From the NCBI GenBank assembly GCA_001940995.1, contig MSHC01000011.1, positions 47,310 through 111,309 of the forward strand: 64,000 bases of DNA, read 5' to 3'. Shown piece by piece: positions 47,427-57,448 of this stretch. This stretch comes from Ruminococcus sp. Phil15. GTDB taxonomy: Bacteria > Bacillota > Clostridia > Oscillospirales > Ruminococcaceae. The notes below the pieces were generated by a model. It was not told where the DNA came from. It ran no database searches and worked only from the letters and a program-made list of their open reading frames with translations. The position numbers and the translations under genes were made by a program. Positions within the stretch are counted from its first letter, which is position 1. The number at the start of each line of letters is the position of its first letter.

Positions 47427-48124
47427 CAGTCCAGCTTATGACCCATAAGCAGAAGTGCTTCTCTTGCCGCCTGCTGTTCGGCATTTTTCTTTGACTGACC
47501 CTTGCCGGTGCCTATGACATTGGAATTGAGCATTACATTTACCGTAAAGGTCTTGTCGTGGTCAGGACCCGACTCGTCAACGAGTGCGTAAACGACTCTT
47601 TCCTCCGGATTTTCCTGAACTATCTCCTGCAATACTGTTTTATAATCCCTGAAAGGAGTAACTGTTACGCTGTCAAATTCCTTTGGCATAAACCTCAGGA
47701 TATGCTTTTCGGCAGGCTCCATGCCGCCGTCGAGGTATATTGCGGCGATTACCGCTTCAAAAGCGTCGGAAACTATTGACGGACGTTCCCTTCCGCCATG
47801 GTGTTCCTCTCCCTTACCGAGCATAATATGCTCGCCCAAATCTATCTTTTTTGAAAACTCAAAAAGCGCTTTTTCGCAGACGAGCGACGCACGAAGCTTT
47901 GAAAGCTGACCCTCCGGCATCTGCTGCTGATGATGGAAGATATAATTTGAAACGACTATCGAAAGCACCGAGTCGCCTAAGAATTCCAGCCTTTCGTTGC
48001 TCTTTCTTCCTTTCTTTTCGTTTGCGAAGGAGGAATGGGAAAGCGCCTGATAAAGAAGCCTTTCGTCCTTGAATTTATAACCGATTTTTTCCTCGAACGC
48101 ACGCATATTTTCCTGTTCTGTCAT
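47426..48124 (-). CDS. rnc: Ribonuclease III
   Basis: NERLEFLGDSVLSIVVSNYIF; C-terminal dsRBD GTGKGQSKKNAEQQAAREALLLM. Confidence 0.97.
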   Translation of the reverse strand: MTEQENMRAFEEKIGYKFKDERLLYQALSHSSFANEKKGRKSNERLEFLGDSVLSIVVSNYIFHHQQQMPEGQLSKLRASLVCEKALFEFSKKIDLGEHIMLGKGEEHHGGRERPSIVSDAFEAVIAAIYLDGGMEPAEKHILRFMPKEFDSVTVTPFRDYKTVLQEIVQENPEERVVYALVDESGPDHDKTFTVNVMLNSNVIGTGKGQSKKNAEQQAAREALLLMGHKLD

Positions 48125-48162
48125 TATATCAACACATCCTTTCTTATATGTAATCTGAATAT

Positions 48163-49197
48163 TTAAACCTGCGCAGGCTGCTGACCGTTCTCAACCTTTG
48201 CCTTTTTCAGGGCTTCGAGTGCGGCGGAAACCTCCTCTATGACCTTGCCCTCCGTGAAGCTCTTAGCCTGACGGATTGCGTTATAGATTGCCTTTGCGTC
48301 CGAACTGCCGTGCGCCTTTATAACAGGCTTTGCAGTACCTAAAAGAGGCGCTCCGCCGTATTCCTTATAATCCATTTTCTTCTTGAACGCCCTGACCTTT
48401 TTGAGTAGGAAAAGTGCGCCGATTTTTGACGCAAAGCCGCCTAGCAGCATATCTTTAAGTTCGTTTGCGAAAAATTTACCCATACCCTCGTATAGCTTCA
48501 GCAAAAGGTTTCCAGAAAATCCGTCCGCTACTACTACGCTGCAATTTCCCTTGGGTATCTCTCTTGCTTCGATATTGCCGACAAAGTTCACGGGGGCTTT
48601 CTGCAAGAGCTTATAGCTTTCGATATCAAGCTCTCTGCCCTTTGATTCCTCTGCCCCGATATTTGCAAGAGCTACCGTCGGATTATCAACTCCCATAACC
48701 TTATTCATATAGATACTGCCCATTACGCCGAACTGCAAAAGCATCTCGGCACGGCAGTCGGAGTTTGCGCCGCAGTCCAAGAGCATAGTAGGATTTGTCG
48801 CAGTAGGCAGAACGCTTGCAAGTGCGGCTCTTTTTATGCCCTTTATCCTCTTTACGATAAATGTTGAGCCTACTACGAGTGCGGCTGTTGAGCCTGCGGA
48901 AACGAATGCGTCGCCCTCTCCGTCTGCAAGCATTTTAAGTCCGACAGCCATTGAGGAGTTTTTCTTGTTTCCCTTTACGATTTCCATTGCCTCGTCGCAG
49001 ATTTCGATAACATCGTCTGCGTGTCTGATTTTAAGCAAGGATATGTCAAGGTTGTTATCCTTAGCACACTGCTTTATCTTTTCCTCGTGACCTACGAGTG
49101 TGATATCTACATTGAAGTCTTTACGGGCGTCTATCGCACCCTTTATAATTTCGAGCGGTGCGTTATCGCCGCCGAATGCGTCAAGAACTATATTCAT
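48163..49197 (-). CDS. plsX: Phosphate acyltransferase PlsX
   Basis: MNIVLDAFGGDNAPLEIIKGA; VSAGSTAALVVG; VVADGFSGNLLLK. Confidence 0.97.
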   Translation of the reverse strand: MNIVLDAFGGDNAPLEIIKGAIDARKDFNVDITLVGHEEKIKQCAKDNNLDISLLKIRHADDVIEICDEAMEIVKGNKKNSSMAVGLKMLADGEGDAFVSAGSTAALVVGSTFIVKRIKGIKRAALASVLPTATNPTMLLDCGANSDCRAEMLLQFGVMGSIYMNKVMGVDNPTVALANIGAEESKGRELDIESYKLLQKAPVNFVGNIEAREIPKGNCSVVVADGFSGNLLLKLYEGMGKFFANELKDMLLGGFASKIGALFLLKKVRAFKKKMDYKEYGGAPLLGTAKPVIKAHGSSDAKAIYNAIRQAKSFTEGKVIEEVSAALEALKKAKVENGQQPAQV

Positions 49198-49240
49198 TTT
49201 AAAATCACATTTCCCAAATCGGGAATATGCCTCCTTTATA

Positions 49241-50557
49241 TCAGAATGTTTTTACAAGCTCTGTAAGCTCCGAAAGTCCTCTTTCTGCGAGCGCCATATA
49301 CTTTTGTTTCTTATCCCTTATTCTCTGCGGAAGCTCCGGCAGTATACCCATATTGCAGCCCATAGGCTGGAACTTCTCAACGGTTTTATCGCTGACATAA
49401 CCGGCGAGAGCGCCGAGCATAGTTGTCGCAGGGAGCGTTACAGGCTCTTTTCCGCCAAGCTTTCTTGCGAGGGAGAGTCCTGCGAAAATTCCGCTTGCGG
49501 CAGACTCGATATAGCCCTCTACCCCTGTGATCTGACCTGCAAAATACAGCTTTTCGTTATCCCTCATGCAAAATCTTTCGTCCAGAAGCTTAGGAGAGTT
49601 TATGAAAGTGTTTCTGTGCATAACGCCGTATCTTACAAACTCTGCATTTTCAAGTCCCGTAATAAGGGAAAAGACCCTTTTCTGCTCGCCGAATTTAAGG
49701 TTTGTCTGGAAACCTACGAGGTTGTACATAGTGCCTTTACTGTTTTCGGCTCTCAGCTGAACTACTGCGTATGGCCTTTTATCGGTCCTTGGATCTACAA
49801 GTCCTACCGGCTTGAGCGGTCCAAAGCGCATTGTGTCTGCGCCGCGCTTTGCCAGAACCTCGATAGGCATACAGCCCTCATAGACCTTAAAGCCGTCCTT
49901 TGAAAAATGCTCCTTGTCAAAATCGTGGAGCGGCACGGATTCCGCCTCTGTGAGAGCATTATAGAAACGCTCGTACTCGTCCTTATCCATAGGGCAGTTG
50001 ATGTAATCCGCCTCGCCCTTTCCGTAACGTGACGCAAAAAACACCTTTTCCTTGTCAAGACTGTCAAAGGTCACGATCGGTGCGGCGGCGTCGTGGAAAT
50101 AGAGATATTCGCCGCAGACAGATTTAATGCTCTCTGCCAAAGGCTCACTTGTAAGAGGACCCGTCGCTATTATCGTATATCCGTCAGGGATTTCCGTCAC
50201 TTCCTCGGCTATTACGTTTATAAGCCCGTTTGAGCGTATTCTTTCGGTAACTGCGTCGGAAAACTTTGTCCTGTCAACGGCCAACGCACCGCCTGCCGAA
50301 ACCTTTGAAAGCTCCGCACATTCCATTGTGAGAGAGCCTAGTATCCGCATTTCCTGCTTTAACATTCCTGCGGCAGAGTCAATCCTATCGGCTTTCAGAG
50401 AATTTGAGCATACAAGCTCTGCAAAGCCCTGATACTTATGAGCAGGAGAATACTTCTTAGGCTTCATCTCATAGAGATTTACCTCAATTCCTGCGTTTGC
50501 AAGCTGCCATGCCGCTTCACAGCCGGCGAGTCCTGCGCCTACTACGTTAACCCTCAT
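49241..50557 (-). CDS. trmFO: tRNA U54 methyltransferase (folate-dependent)
   Basis: VNVVGAGLAGCEAAWQLANAGIEVNLYEMKPKKYSPAHKYQGFAELVCSNSLK. Confidence 0.97.
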   Translation of the reverse strand: MRVNVVGAGLAGCEAAWQLANAGIEVNLYEMKPKKYSPAHKYQGFAELVCSNSLKADRIDSAAGMLKQEMRILGSLTMECAELSKVSAGGALAVDRTKFSDAVTERIRSNGLINVIAEEVTEIPDGYTIIATGPLTSEPLAESIKSVCGEYLYFHDAAAPIVTFDSLDKEKVFFASRYGKGEADYINCPMDKDEYERFYNALTEAESVPLHDFDKEHFSKDGFKVYEGCMPIEVLAKRGADTMRFGPLKPVGLVDPRTDKRPYAVVQLRAENSKGTMYNLVGFQTNLKFGEQKRVFSLITGLENAEFVRYGVMHRNTFINSPKLLDERFCMRDNEKLYFAGQITGVEGYIESAASGIFAGLSLARKLGGKEPVTLPATTMLGALAGYVSDKTVEKFQPMGCNMGILPELPQRIRDKKQKYMALAERGLSELTELVKTF

Positions 50558-52655
50558 CGCCGTCACCAAGCTGTTTTTCGTATCCGCAGTCCTGCTTATG
50601 GCAGAGAAGCTTTCCTGTTTTTCCGCCCTTTTTGAAAAGCGTGCTTCCGCACTGGGGGCAGATATCGTTTGTGGGAACGTCCCATGTCATAAAGCTGCAC
50701 TGTGGATTATGCTCACAGCCGTAATACTTCTTTCCCTTTTTGGTTTTCTTCAGCAGTATCTTTCCTCCGCAGTACGGACATCTTCCGCCTGCCTCGGTTA
50801 CGATTTTCTTAGTATTGGTACACTCCGGAAAGCCTGAGCAGGCAAGGAACTTTCCGAATCTGCCTATCTTGATAACCATTGGCTTTCCGCAGACCTCGCA
50901 TACCTGGTCGGTTTCCTCGTCCGGCACTTTGACTCTCTTGCCGTCCATTGCCTGTTCAGCCTCGGAAAGCTCCTTTCTGAACGACTTATAGAAGCCTGAG
51001 AGAGTCGTTGTCCAGCTTTTGCTGCCCTCCTCGATTTTATCGAGATCGGTTTCAAGTCCCGCTGTAAACTTAACGTCTACTATATTGTCAAAATGCTCCT
51101 TCATAAGCTTGGTCGTAACCTCGCCCAGTGCGGTAGGCTTTAGCTGTTTTCCGTCCCTCTCAACATAATTTCTTGATATGATCGTTGTGATGGTAGGAGC
51201 ATAGGTAGACGGTCTGCCTATACCGTTTTCCTCGAACGCTTTAACCAGAGTAGCTTCCGTATATCTTGGCGGCGGCTGAGTGAAATGCTGATTTCCGTCT
51301 AGCGATTTTAGCTTTAGCTTATCGCCCTGCTTTAGCGGCGGAAGCTCGTTCTTCTTTTCCTCGTCGTCGTCCTTTACGTCCTCATACAACACCGTAAAGC
51401 CGTCGAATTTTACTGCATATCCGCTTGCCTTAAATCCGCATTCGCCTGCCTTGATATCGGCAGAAACGGTGTCCATAAGACAGTTCGCCATCTGGCTTGC
51501 TATAAATCTTTCCCAGATAAGCTTATAAAGTTTATACTGGTCGGAGGTTACATTGCTTGCCTTTACCATATCGGGCGTGATATCGGGTCTTGTAGGTCTG
51601 ATTGCTTCATGTGCGTCCTGCGCATTGCTCTTTGTCTTGAATTTTCTGGGTGCGTCCGGGAGATACTTGTCGCCGTACTTTGCTTTGATAAAATCGTATG
51701 CGGCGGCTCTTGCCTCGTCGGAAATTCTAAGGCTGTCGGTTCTCATGTATGTGATAAGACCGATTGCGCCCTCCGATGCGATTTCAACGCCTTCATAAAG
51801 CTCCTGTGCGGCTTTCATTGTTCTTCTAGACTGGAAGCCGAGGCGCTTTGACGCCTCCTGCTGGAGTGTTGATGTTGTGAAAGGCGCAGACGGAGATTTC
51901 TTGTGTACGCTCTTTTTGACCTTCTCCACTTCATATGCCGCTCCGTCAAGCATTTGAAGAATTTTATCCACGCTTTCCTTATTGGGAAGTGCGAGCTTAT
52001 CCTCCAGCTTTTCGCCGTTTACCGACGTAAGCTTTGCGGTAAACTGCTTCCTTGAAGCTGCGGCGGTAAGCCTTGCCTCAATTGACCAGTACTCCTTTGA
52101 TTCAAACGAGCGGATTTCTTCCTCTCTGTCTACAATCATTCTTACTGCGACAGACTGAACTCTGCCTGCCGATAGCCCTCTCCTCACCTTTTTCCAGAGG
52201 AACGGGGACAGCTTATAACCCACGATTCTGTCAAGAATTCTTCTGGTCTGCTGTGCGTTTACAAGATTTTCATTGATTGTTCGTGGATTTTCCATACCGT
52301 GCTTTATACCGGTTGCGGTAATTTCATTGAACGTAACACGGTTTTTGTCGTTAAGGTCAAGCTTCAGAAGATGCGCCAAATGCCATGAGATAGCTTCTCC
52401 CTCACGGTCGGGGTCTCCTGCGAGGTATACTTTGTCGCACTTCTTCGCCTTTGACTTGATGTCCTTTATCAGGGACTCCTTGCCCTTGATTTCTATATAC
52501 TGCGGCTGAAAATCGTTATCAACGTCAACGCCGAATTTTGATTTCGGCAGGTCGATAAGGTGACCCATTGACGCTACGACCTCATAATCACCGCTTAAAT
52601 ATCTTTTTATTGTATGCACCTTTGTCGGTGACTCTACTATGATGAGTGATTTCAA
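50547..52655 (-). CDS. topA: DNA topoisomerase I
   Basis: SLIIVESPTKVHTIKRYL, ITYMRTDSLRIS, C-terminal 4-Cys zinc motifs. Confidence 0.98.
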   Translation of the reverse strand: MKSLIIVESPTKVHTIKRYLSGDYEVVASMGHLIDLPKSKFGVDVDNDFQPQYIEIKGKESLIKDIKSKAKKCDKVYLAGDPDREGEAISWHLAHLLKLDLNDKNRVTFNEITATGIKHGMENPRTINENLVNAQQTRRILDRIVGYKLSPFLWKKVRRGLSAGRVQSVAVRMIVDREEEIRSFESKEYWSIEARLTAAASRKQFTAKLTSVNGEKLEDKLALPNKESVDKILQMLDGAAYEVEKVKKSVHKKSPSAPFTTSTLQQEASKRLGFQSRRTMKAAQELYEGVEIASEGAIGLITYMRTDSLRISDEARAAAYDFIKAKYGDKYLPDAPRKFKTKSNAQDAHEAIRPTRPDITPDMVKASNVTSDQYKLYKLIWERFIASQMANCLMDTVSADIKAGECGFKASGYAVKFDGFTVLYEDVKDDDEEKKNELPPLKQGDKLKLKSLDGNQHFTQPPPRYTEATLVKAFEENGIGRPSTYAPTITTIISRNYVERDGKQLKPTALGEVTTKLMKEHFDNIVDVKFTAGLETDLDKIEEGSKSWTTTLSGFYKSFRKELSEAEQAMDGKRVKVPDEETDQVCEVCGKPMVIKIGRFGKFLACSGFPECTNTKKIVTEAGGRCPYCGGKILLKKTKKGKKYYGCEHNPQCSFMTWDVPTNDICPQCGSTLFKKGGKTGKLLCHKQDCGYEKQLGDGDEG

Positions 52656-52672
52656 ACTTACATCTCCGTTTC

Positions 52673-53980
52673 TTATCGGTTAAGCTCATACCTGTTGCCT
52701 GCGGCGCTTCTTACATAGCCGTACATTTCAAGCTCTGTCAGCTCGGCAAACAGCTCCGATATATCGCACATAAGCTTTGCAGAAAGCTCGTCTGCCTGAT
52801 TTGTTCCTTCAAATATTTCCCTGACTATCTTCTGCTGAATTTCAGAAAGCGACGAAACATCGGGCATTACCGCCGGCTCTGCTTCCGCCTTAAACACCTC
52901 GGCTTCGGGGTCATTTTGACTCTTTTTGCTGTCCGAAGCTTTACGCTTTGTTATGCGTGAAAACAGTCTGTTATCCTGCTTGCGCTTTTTCTCCGCTTCC
53001 AAATCATCCGCAAAACAGCTTTCCGAGTTGTATTCAAAGACCTGCGACAGATCCCTTGCAAACTGCTTTGACTGCGATTTTGCGTTCACGAACTGCATAA
53101 GAATATCCCTGTCGGAAAAGACGGGGATTGCGCCGTCACGAAGCAGCGATGAAACGCCCGCATACTTTTGCGAGAAGATATCGTGCGGCGGAACGCAATA
53201 CACCTCTTTGCCCTGTGAAACGGCGTGTGAAGCGGTATTGAGCGAGCCGCTCACCTTTGAAGCTTCTGTAATCAGCACGCCGTCGGATATTCCTGAAAGT
53301 ATTCTGTTTCGTGCTACGAAGGCGTTTCCCTTTGGCGGGCTTCCCGGGAACTGCTCTGTTATGACTGCGCCGTTTTTAGCAACGACCTCTTTAAATTCAA
53401 TTGTACCTTGAGGGTAGTCGTAATCCAGTCCCGACGCCACTACAGCGACGGTCTGACCGCCGACCTCGATTGCGGCTCTGTTTGCCTGTGAGTCTATTCC
53501 GTAGGCAAAGCCGCTTACTATTACTACTCCCCATTTTGCAAGATTATTCACAAGCCTCCTTGTAACCTCAAGGGAATAGTCGGAAGCTTTTCTTGCACCG
53601 ACGACTGCAATCGCCGCTCTATTGTTGAGAAAGTCAAGGTTTCCGTATGAGAAAAGCACAGAGGGTGGATTTGAGATATCCCTCAGCTTTTTCGGATAGC
53701 CCTCACTTTGATAACCATACACGAGCATACATTTTTTCTCACAGTCATCGAGGATCTGCTTTGCTTTTTCCAGTGTTGCAATATTAAGATTACGTCTTTC
53801 AGCGTCTAGAAGTCCGCTGCGGTCACCGTACATAACGCTATGATAGCACTCTACGACGTCGTTGTCAAACTCCTCTAAAAACAGCCATTTTCTGCGGTTT
53901 GACGGCCCGAAAAGCAGAGTGAGCCACATCCAGTAGACAAGATTATTTTTTGAGTAATCAATCATCTGAACATCTCCCAC
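52673..53980 (-). CDS. dprA: DNA processing protein DprA
   Basis: AIAVVGARKASDYSLEVTRRLVNNLAKWGVVIVSGFAYGIDSQANRAAIEVGGQTVAVVASGLD. Confidence 0.95.
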   Translation of the reverse strand: MGDVQMIDYSKNNLVYWMWLTLLFGPSNRRKWLFLEEFDNDVVECYHSVMYGDRSGLLDAERRNLNIATLEKAKQILDDCEKKCMLVYGYQSEGYPKKLRDISNPPSVLFSYGNLDFLNNRAAIAVVGARKASDYSLEVTRRLVNNLAKWGVVIVSGFAYGIDSQANRAAIEVGGQTVAVVASGLDYDYPQGTIEFKEVVAKNGAVITEQFPGSPPKGNAFVARNRILSGISDGVLITEASKVSGSLNTASHAVSQGKEVYCVPPHDIFSQKYAGVSSLLRDGAIPVFSDRDILMQFVNAKSQSKQFARDLSQVFEYNSESCFADDLEAEKKRKQDNRLFSRITKRKASDSKKSQNDPEAEVFKAEAEPAVMPDVSSLSEIQQKIVREIFEGTNQADELSAKLMCDISELFAELTELEMYGYVRSAAGNRYELNR

Positions 53981-54765
53981 ATGATAATTGTTGCTGCCGT
54001 TGCGGCGTTCAGCGAATTAATATTCCCGTGCATACCGATCGTAACGCTTTTATCGCACATTGAAACGTGTTCGTCGCTCATACCCCTGCCCTCGTTCCCA
54101 ATGACGACTGCGCAGGACCTGTCAAAATCGAAGTCCGTGATATTTTCCCCTCCGCTTATAACGGAAGCTACGGTTTCAACGCCGTTTTCCCTGAAAAATC
54201 CGACTGCCTTTTCAAAATCATTTTCGACAAACACCGGAACTCTTGCCATACTGCCCATTGCGGACCTTACGACCTTAGGATTATACAAATCGCAGCAATT
54301 ATTACACAGCACAACGCCGTTTGCGCCCATTGCGTCCGCAGTACGAAGTATAGTGCCAAGGTTGCCGGGGTCCTGAATATAGTCGAGCAGGACATACTTG
54401 CCGTTTAACTCTATTGTATCAGCGTTTAAAATTTTGTCAAGTTTTTTTGCGACGACAAACACGCCCTGACTTCCCTCGCCCTGAGATATTTTCTCGGCAA
54501 GCTCTGCCGTTATTTCAAAGCGGTTGCTCCCGCCGCATTCAAAAAGGTAATGGGTCGGAAGTATGTCAGAATACTTTTCCACCGCTTCATTTGTGTAGAA
54601 AACTGCTGTCACGCAGGCTTTGCCCTCCGCACACGCCCTTGCGATATCCACGCAATTGCGCATACCCTCAACCACAAACTCGCCGCTCTCGGCTCTTTCC
54701 TTTTTGCTTGAAATGAGCTTTGCGAGCCTTTTGACATTAGGATTATCTCTGCTTGAAACGAGCAT
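53962..54765 (-). CDS. TrmH/SpoU-family RNA 2'-O-methyltransferase
   Basis: LLDYIQDPGNLGTILRTADAMGANGVVL; VVIGNEGRGMS; NSLNAATAATIIMWEMFR. Confidence 0.94.
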   Translation of the reverse strand: MLVSSRDNPNVKRLAKLISSKKERAESGEFVVEGMRNCVDIARACAEGKACVTAVFYTNEAVEKYSDILPTHYLFECGGSNRFEITAELAEKISQGEGSQGVFVVAKKLDKILNADTIELNGKYVLLDYIQDPGNLGTILRTADAMGANGVVLCNNCCDLYNPKVVRSAMGSMARVPVFVENDFEKAVGFFRENGVETVASVISGGENITDFDFDRSCAVVIGNEGRGMSDEHVSMCDKSVTIGMHGNINSLNAATAATIIMWEMFR

Positions 54766-54810
54766 TCCGCCATCTCCTTTCCATAAATTTCAATTACCTT
54801 AATATACAAC

Positions 54811-54841
54811 AAAACACGCACAGGTTTAAAATGTGCGTGTT
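54811..54841 (-). terminator. Terminator of infC-rpmI-rplT operon
   Basis: AACACGCACA..TGTGCGTGTT palindrome followed by T-rich on minus. Confidence 0.8.
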
Positions 54842-54850
54842 GATATTGCA

Positions 54851-55204
54851 TTAAAGAGCAGCCTTTGCCTTTTCAACGATTGCAGTGAAGCCTGCTGCGT
54901 CGTTGATTGCGATTTCGGAAAGCATCTTGCGATTGAGTGTGATGCCTGCCTTCTTAACGCCGTTCATAAATGTTGAGTAGTTTGTTCCGTTGAGCTTGCA
55001 AGCTGCGGAAATTCTTGCGATCCAGAGCTGTCTGAAGTCTCTCTTCTTCTGCTTTCTGCCGATGTATGCATACTGGCCGGACTTCATAACTGCCTGCTTA
55101 GCCATCTTAAAATGCTTGCTCTTTGCTCCGAAGTAGCCCTTTGCAAGCTTCAGAGTCTTGTTTCTTCTCTTACGAGTCATCATTGCTCCCTTTACACGAG
55201 CCAT
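54851..55204 (-). CDS. rplT: Ribosomal protein bL20
   Basis: [58 protein letters not shown]. Confidence 0.98.
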   Translation of the reverse strand: MARVKGAMMTRKRRNKTLKLAKGYFGAKSKHFKMAKQAVMKSGQYAYIGRKQKKRDFRQLWIARISAACKLNGTNYSTFMNGVKKAGITLNRKMLSEIAINDAAGFTAIVEKAKAAL

Positions 55205-55259
55205 AGTAAATTACCTCCTGAAATTATCTTTTAAATGTACTTCCCTACAACTCGTCTTA

Positions 55260-55463
55260 TTATTTGTAAGGGATAAGAGCCTTTAAGTTCTTTGCGTCAG
55301 CGTTTGCTGCGTAAGCTGTGTTACGGAGTGTTCTGATACGCTTGTGGCCCTTGGAAATGAGTCTGTGTCTTTTGTTTGTGTGCTGGAACTTAACCTTGCC
55401 TGTTCCGGTTACGCTGAAACGCTTCTTAGCACCGGAATGTGTCTTGATTTTTACCTTTGCCAT
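55260..55463 (-). CDS. rpmI: Ribosomal protein bL35
   Basis: MAKVKIKTHSGAKKRFSVTGTGKVKFQHTNKRH. Confidence 0.98.
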   Translation of the reverse strand: MAKVKIKTHSGAKKRFSVTGTGKVKFQHTNKRHRLISKGHKRIRTLRNTAYAANADAKNLKALIPYK

Positions 55464-55483
55464 AATATATCCTCCTTAATTGT

Positions 55484-56002
55484 TTACTTAGAAGATTTTG
55501 GTGATACGAACATCACCAGACTGCGTCCTTCCATTTTGAATGGCTTATCTACGCTTCCTGCGACAGCAACAGCTTCCTTATACTTGTTCATAAGCTCCTC
55601 GCCAAGCTGTGGGTGAGCAACAGAACGCTTACGGAATCTTACGGATACCTTGATTTTGTCTCCGCCGTTCAAGAACTTGATGCCCTGGTTGACCTTTGTC
55701 TGGAAGTCGTGTGTGTCGATCGTTGAGGACATTCTGATTTCCTTTATCTCGACAACCTTCTGGTTTTTCTTAGCTTCCTTTTCCTTCTTGCCCTGCTCGA
55801 ATACATATTTTCCGTAGTCGAGTATCTTGCATACCGGCGGGGTAGCACCCGGTGCAATCTTTACAAGGTCTAAATCTCTTTCGATAGCAAGCTCGAGAGC
55901 TTCCTTTGCGGACATAACTCCTAGCTGAGTTCCATCAACGTCAATTACACGGATTTCCTTGTCGTGAATTTCTTCGTTGATTTGCAGTTCCTTGTTGCTA
56001 AT
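55484..56002 (-). CDS. infC: Translation initiation factor IF-3, probable ATT start
   Basis: (I/M)SNKELQINEEIHDKEIRVIDVDG preceded by GGAGG at 9 nt; track start (56035) lies upstream of this RBS. Confidence 0.95.
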   Translation of the reverse strand: MSNKELQINEEIHDKEIRVIDVDGTQLGVMSAKEALELAIERDLDLVKIAPGATPPVCKILDYGKYVFEQGKKEKEAKKNQKVVEIKEIRMSSTIDTHDFQTKVNQGIKFLNGGDKIKVSVRFRKRSVAHPQLGEELMNKYKEAVAVAGSVDKPFKMEGRSLVMFVSPKSSK

Positions 56003-56024
56003 GACGCAACACCTCCAAAATAAA

Positions 56025-56060
56025 AATGAGCGCAAAACTTCTGTTCACGCTCACAAATAA
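56025..56060 (-). terminator. infC leader hairpin (L20-leader/attenuator-like)
   Basis: Minus strand TGAGCGTGAACAGAAGTTTTGCGCTCATTTTTATTTT upstream of infC. Confidence 0.5.
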
Positions 56061-56234
56061 ACGCCTTTATTTCAAGGCTTATATTCATAAATTGACCTTG
56101 TCGCCTTAGGCTCGAGGTGAGAACGGAACAGCTCTTCTTTGTTTGCTCTAATATTATATACCATATTTTCTCGTTTGTCAATAGGTTTCTAAGAAAAATC
56201 CGGAAAAATATTTTCATGGCTGAGGCGAAATGCC

Positions 56235-57428
56235 CTACACGAATCTTATTGCGAAAACCGCCACCGATATATCTATGATTAGCCACAGCATTATTCCGCT
56301 GTGCGAAAAGAAGATGCTGAGCTTTTTTGCGACAGACAGATGGGTCTTTGAGTTATTGACATTGAAGCTGAAATTCTGCGAGAGCGTAATTCTGGAATAG
56401 ATAACGAGCGAGATTGCTATGATGATAAAGCAGACTCCGTTTGCGGCGATGTTGGCATAGCTTTTATTGAGGTAGACCTTCATAATGTCAAGTATGAAAA
56501 ACAGCGACGTTGCGCTTATTCTCATGCCGATAGCTGTGCTGATTGAGCCTGTTCTCAGTGTGAAAAGAGTAATCACAATGCCAAGGCAGACGCTGTGTCC
56601 GAAGCCCATAAAATCAAAGCTGCTGAACACTTCCGCAACGCAGCATATCACAAATGCAATAACGTCGCCGAACTGCCGCATTGTCTGGAGTATAAGTCCA
56701 CGGAAAAGCACTTCGGTAAGCGCCGAGATAACGATACAGTTTACAAATCCGAAAAGGAGCGTTGCGGCAAAATCGCTTGAACCGATATAGTCAAAGCCGT
56801 AGACACCTATACCCAGACTGTTTCCGATAGCGGAAAGTCCGTCGTTTGCTATTCTGCAAAACGACGCTGTCATAAGCGCCATAACTATAGCGCAGTCCTT
56901 CATGCTTGTAAACTTCTTGTCCTCTTTTGGCAGGAAAACCGCTTTTGGGATTTTAGTGTCAAGGATAAAGATGAGTATAGGGATAGTATACTTCATCGTT
57001 CTTATACCGCACACCGCCGCCGACACAGACAGCGGAACGTCATAGAGATCATATCTTTCCGTTGATAAAACCTTTGTAAGCGAAAGAGTTACCTCTCCCG
57101 TATACATACTTGCATAGAAAATCTCAAGAAATCCGAAAATCACGAATGTGAGCATTGTCATAGCAATAAGGCGGCAGCACCTTTTCAGCACCTTTTTCTC
57201 GGTATCTTCGGGAGATATGCTTACATAGCCTTTTCCGTCCACATACGAATGCTCGCTTTTCCTTCTTACGAAATAATAGGCGTAAGGATTGTTTCCGGAG
57301 CTTCTCCAGTTAAGAAATTCTCTGTAATACTCCTTTGACTGGTTCTGATAATCGGCATTTTTGGCAACGTCGATATAGTCGTCGTTTTTCTCACGTGGCT
57401 TATTTGCCGTTTCCGCCACAATCCTCAC
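56235..57428 (-). CDS. CPBP-family intramembrane metalloprotease (Abi-like)
   Basis: ALTEVLFRGLILQTMRQFG and FMGFGHSVCLGIVITLFTLRTGSI; multi-TM. Confidence 0.8.
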   Translation of the reverse strand: MRIVAETANKPREKNDDYIDVAKNADYQNQSKEYYREFLNWRSSGNNPYAYYFVRRKSEHSYVDGKGYVSISPEDTEKKVLKRCCRLIAMTMLTFVIFGFLEIFYASMYTGEVTLSLTKVLSTERYDLYDVPLSVSAAVCGIRTMKYTIPILIFILDTKIPKAVFLPKEDKKFTSMKDCAIVMALMTASFCRIANDGLSAIGNSLGIGVYGFDYIGSSDFAATLLFGFVNCIVISALTEVLFRGLILQTMRQFGDVIAFVICCVAEVFSSFDFMGFGHSVCLGIVITLFTLRTGSISTAIGMRISATSLFFILDIMKVYLNKSYANIAANGVCFIIIAISLVIYSRITLSQNFSFNVNNSKTHLSVAKKLSIFFSHSGIMLWLIIDISVAVFAIRFV

Positions 57429-57448
57429 CTCTTTTTATTTAAATATTT

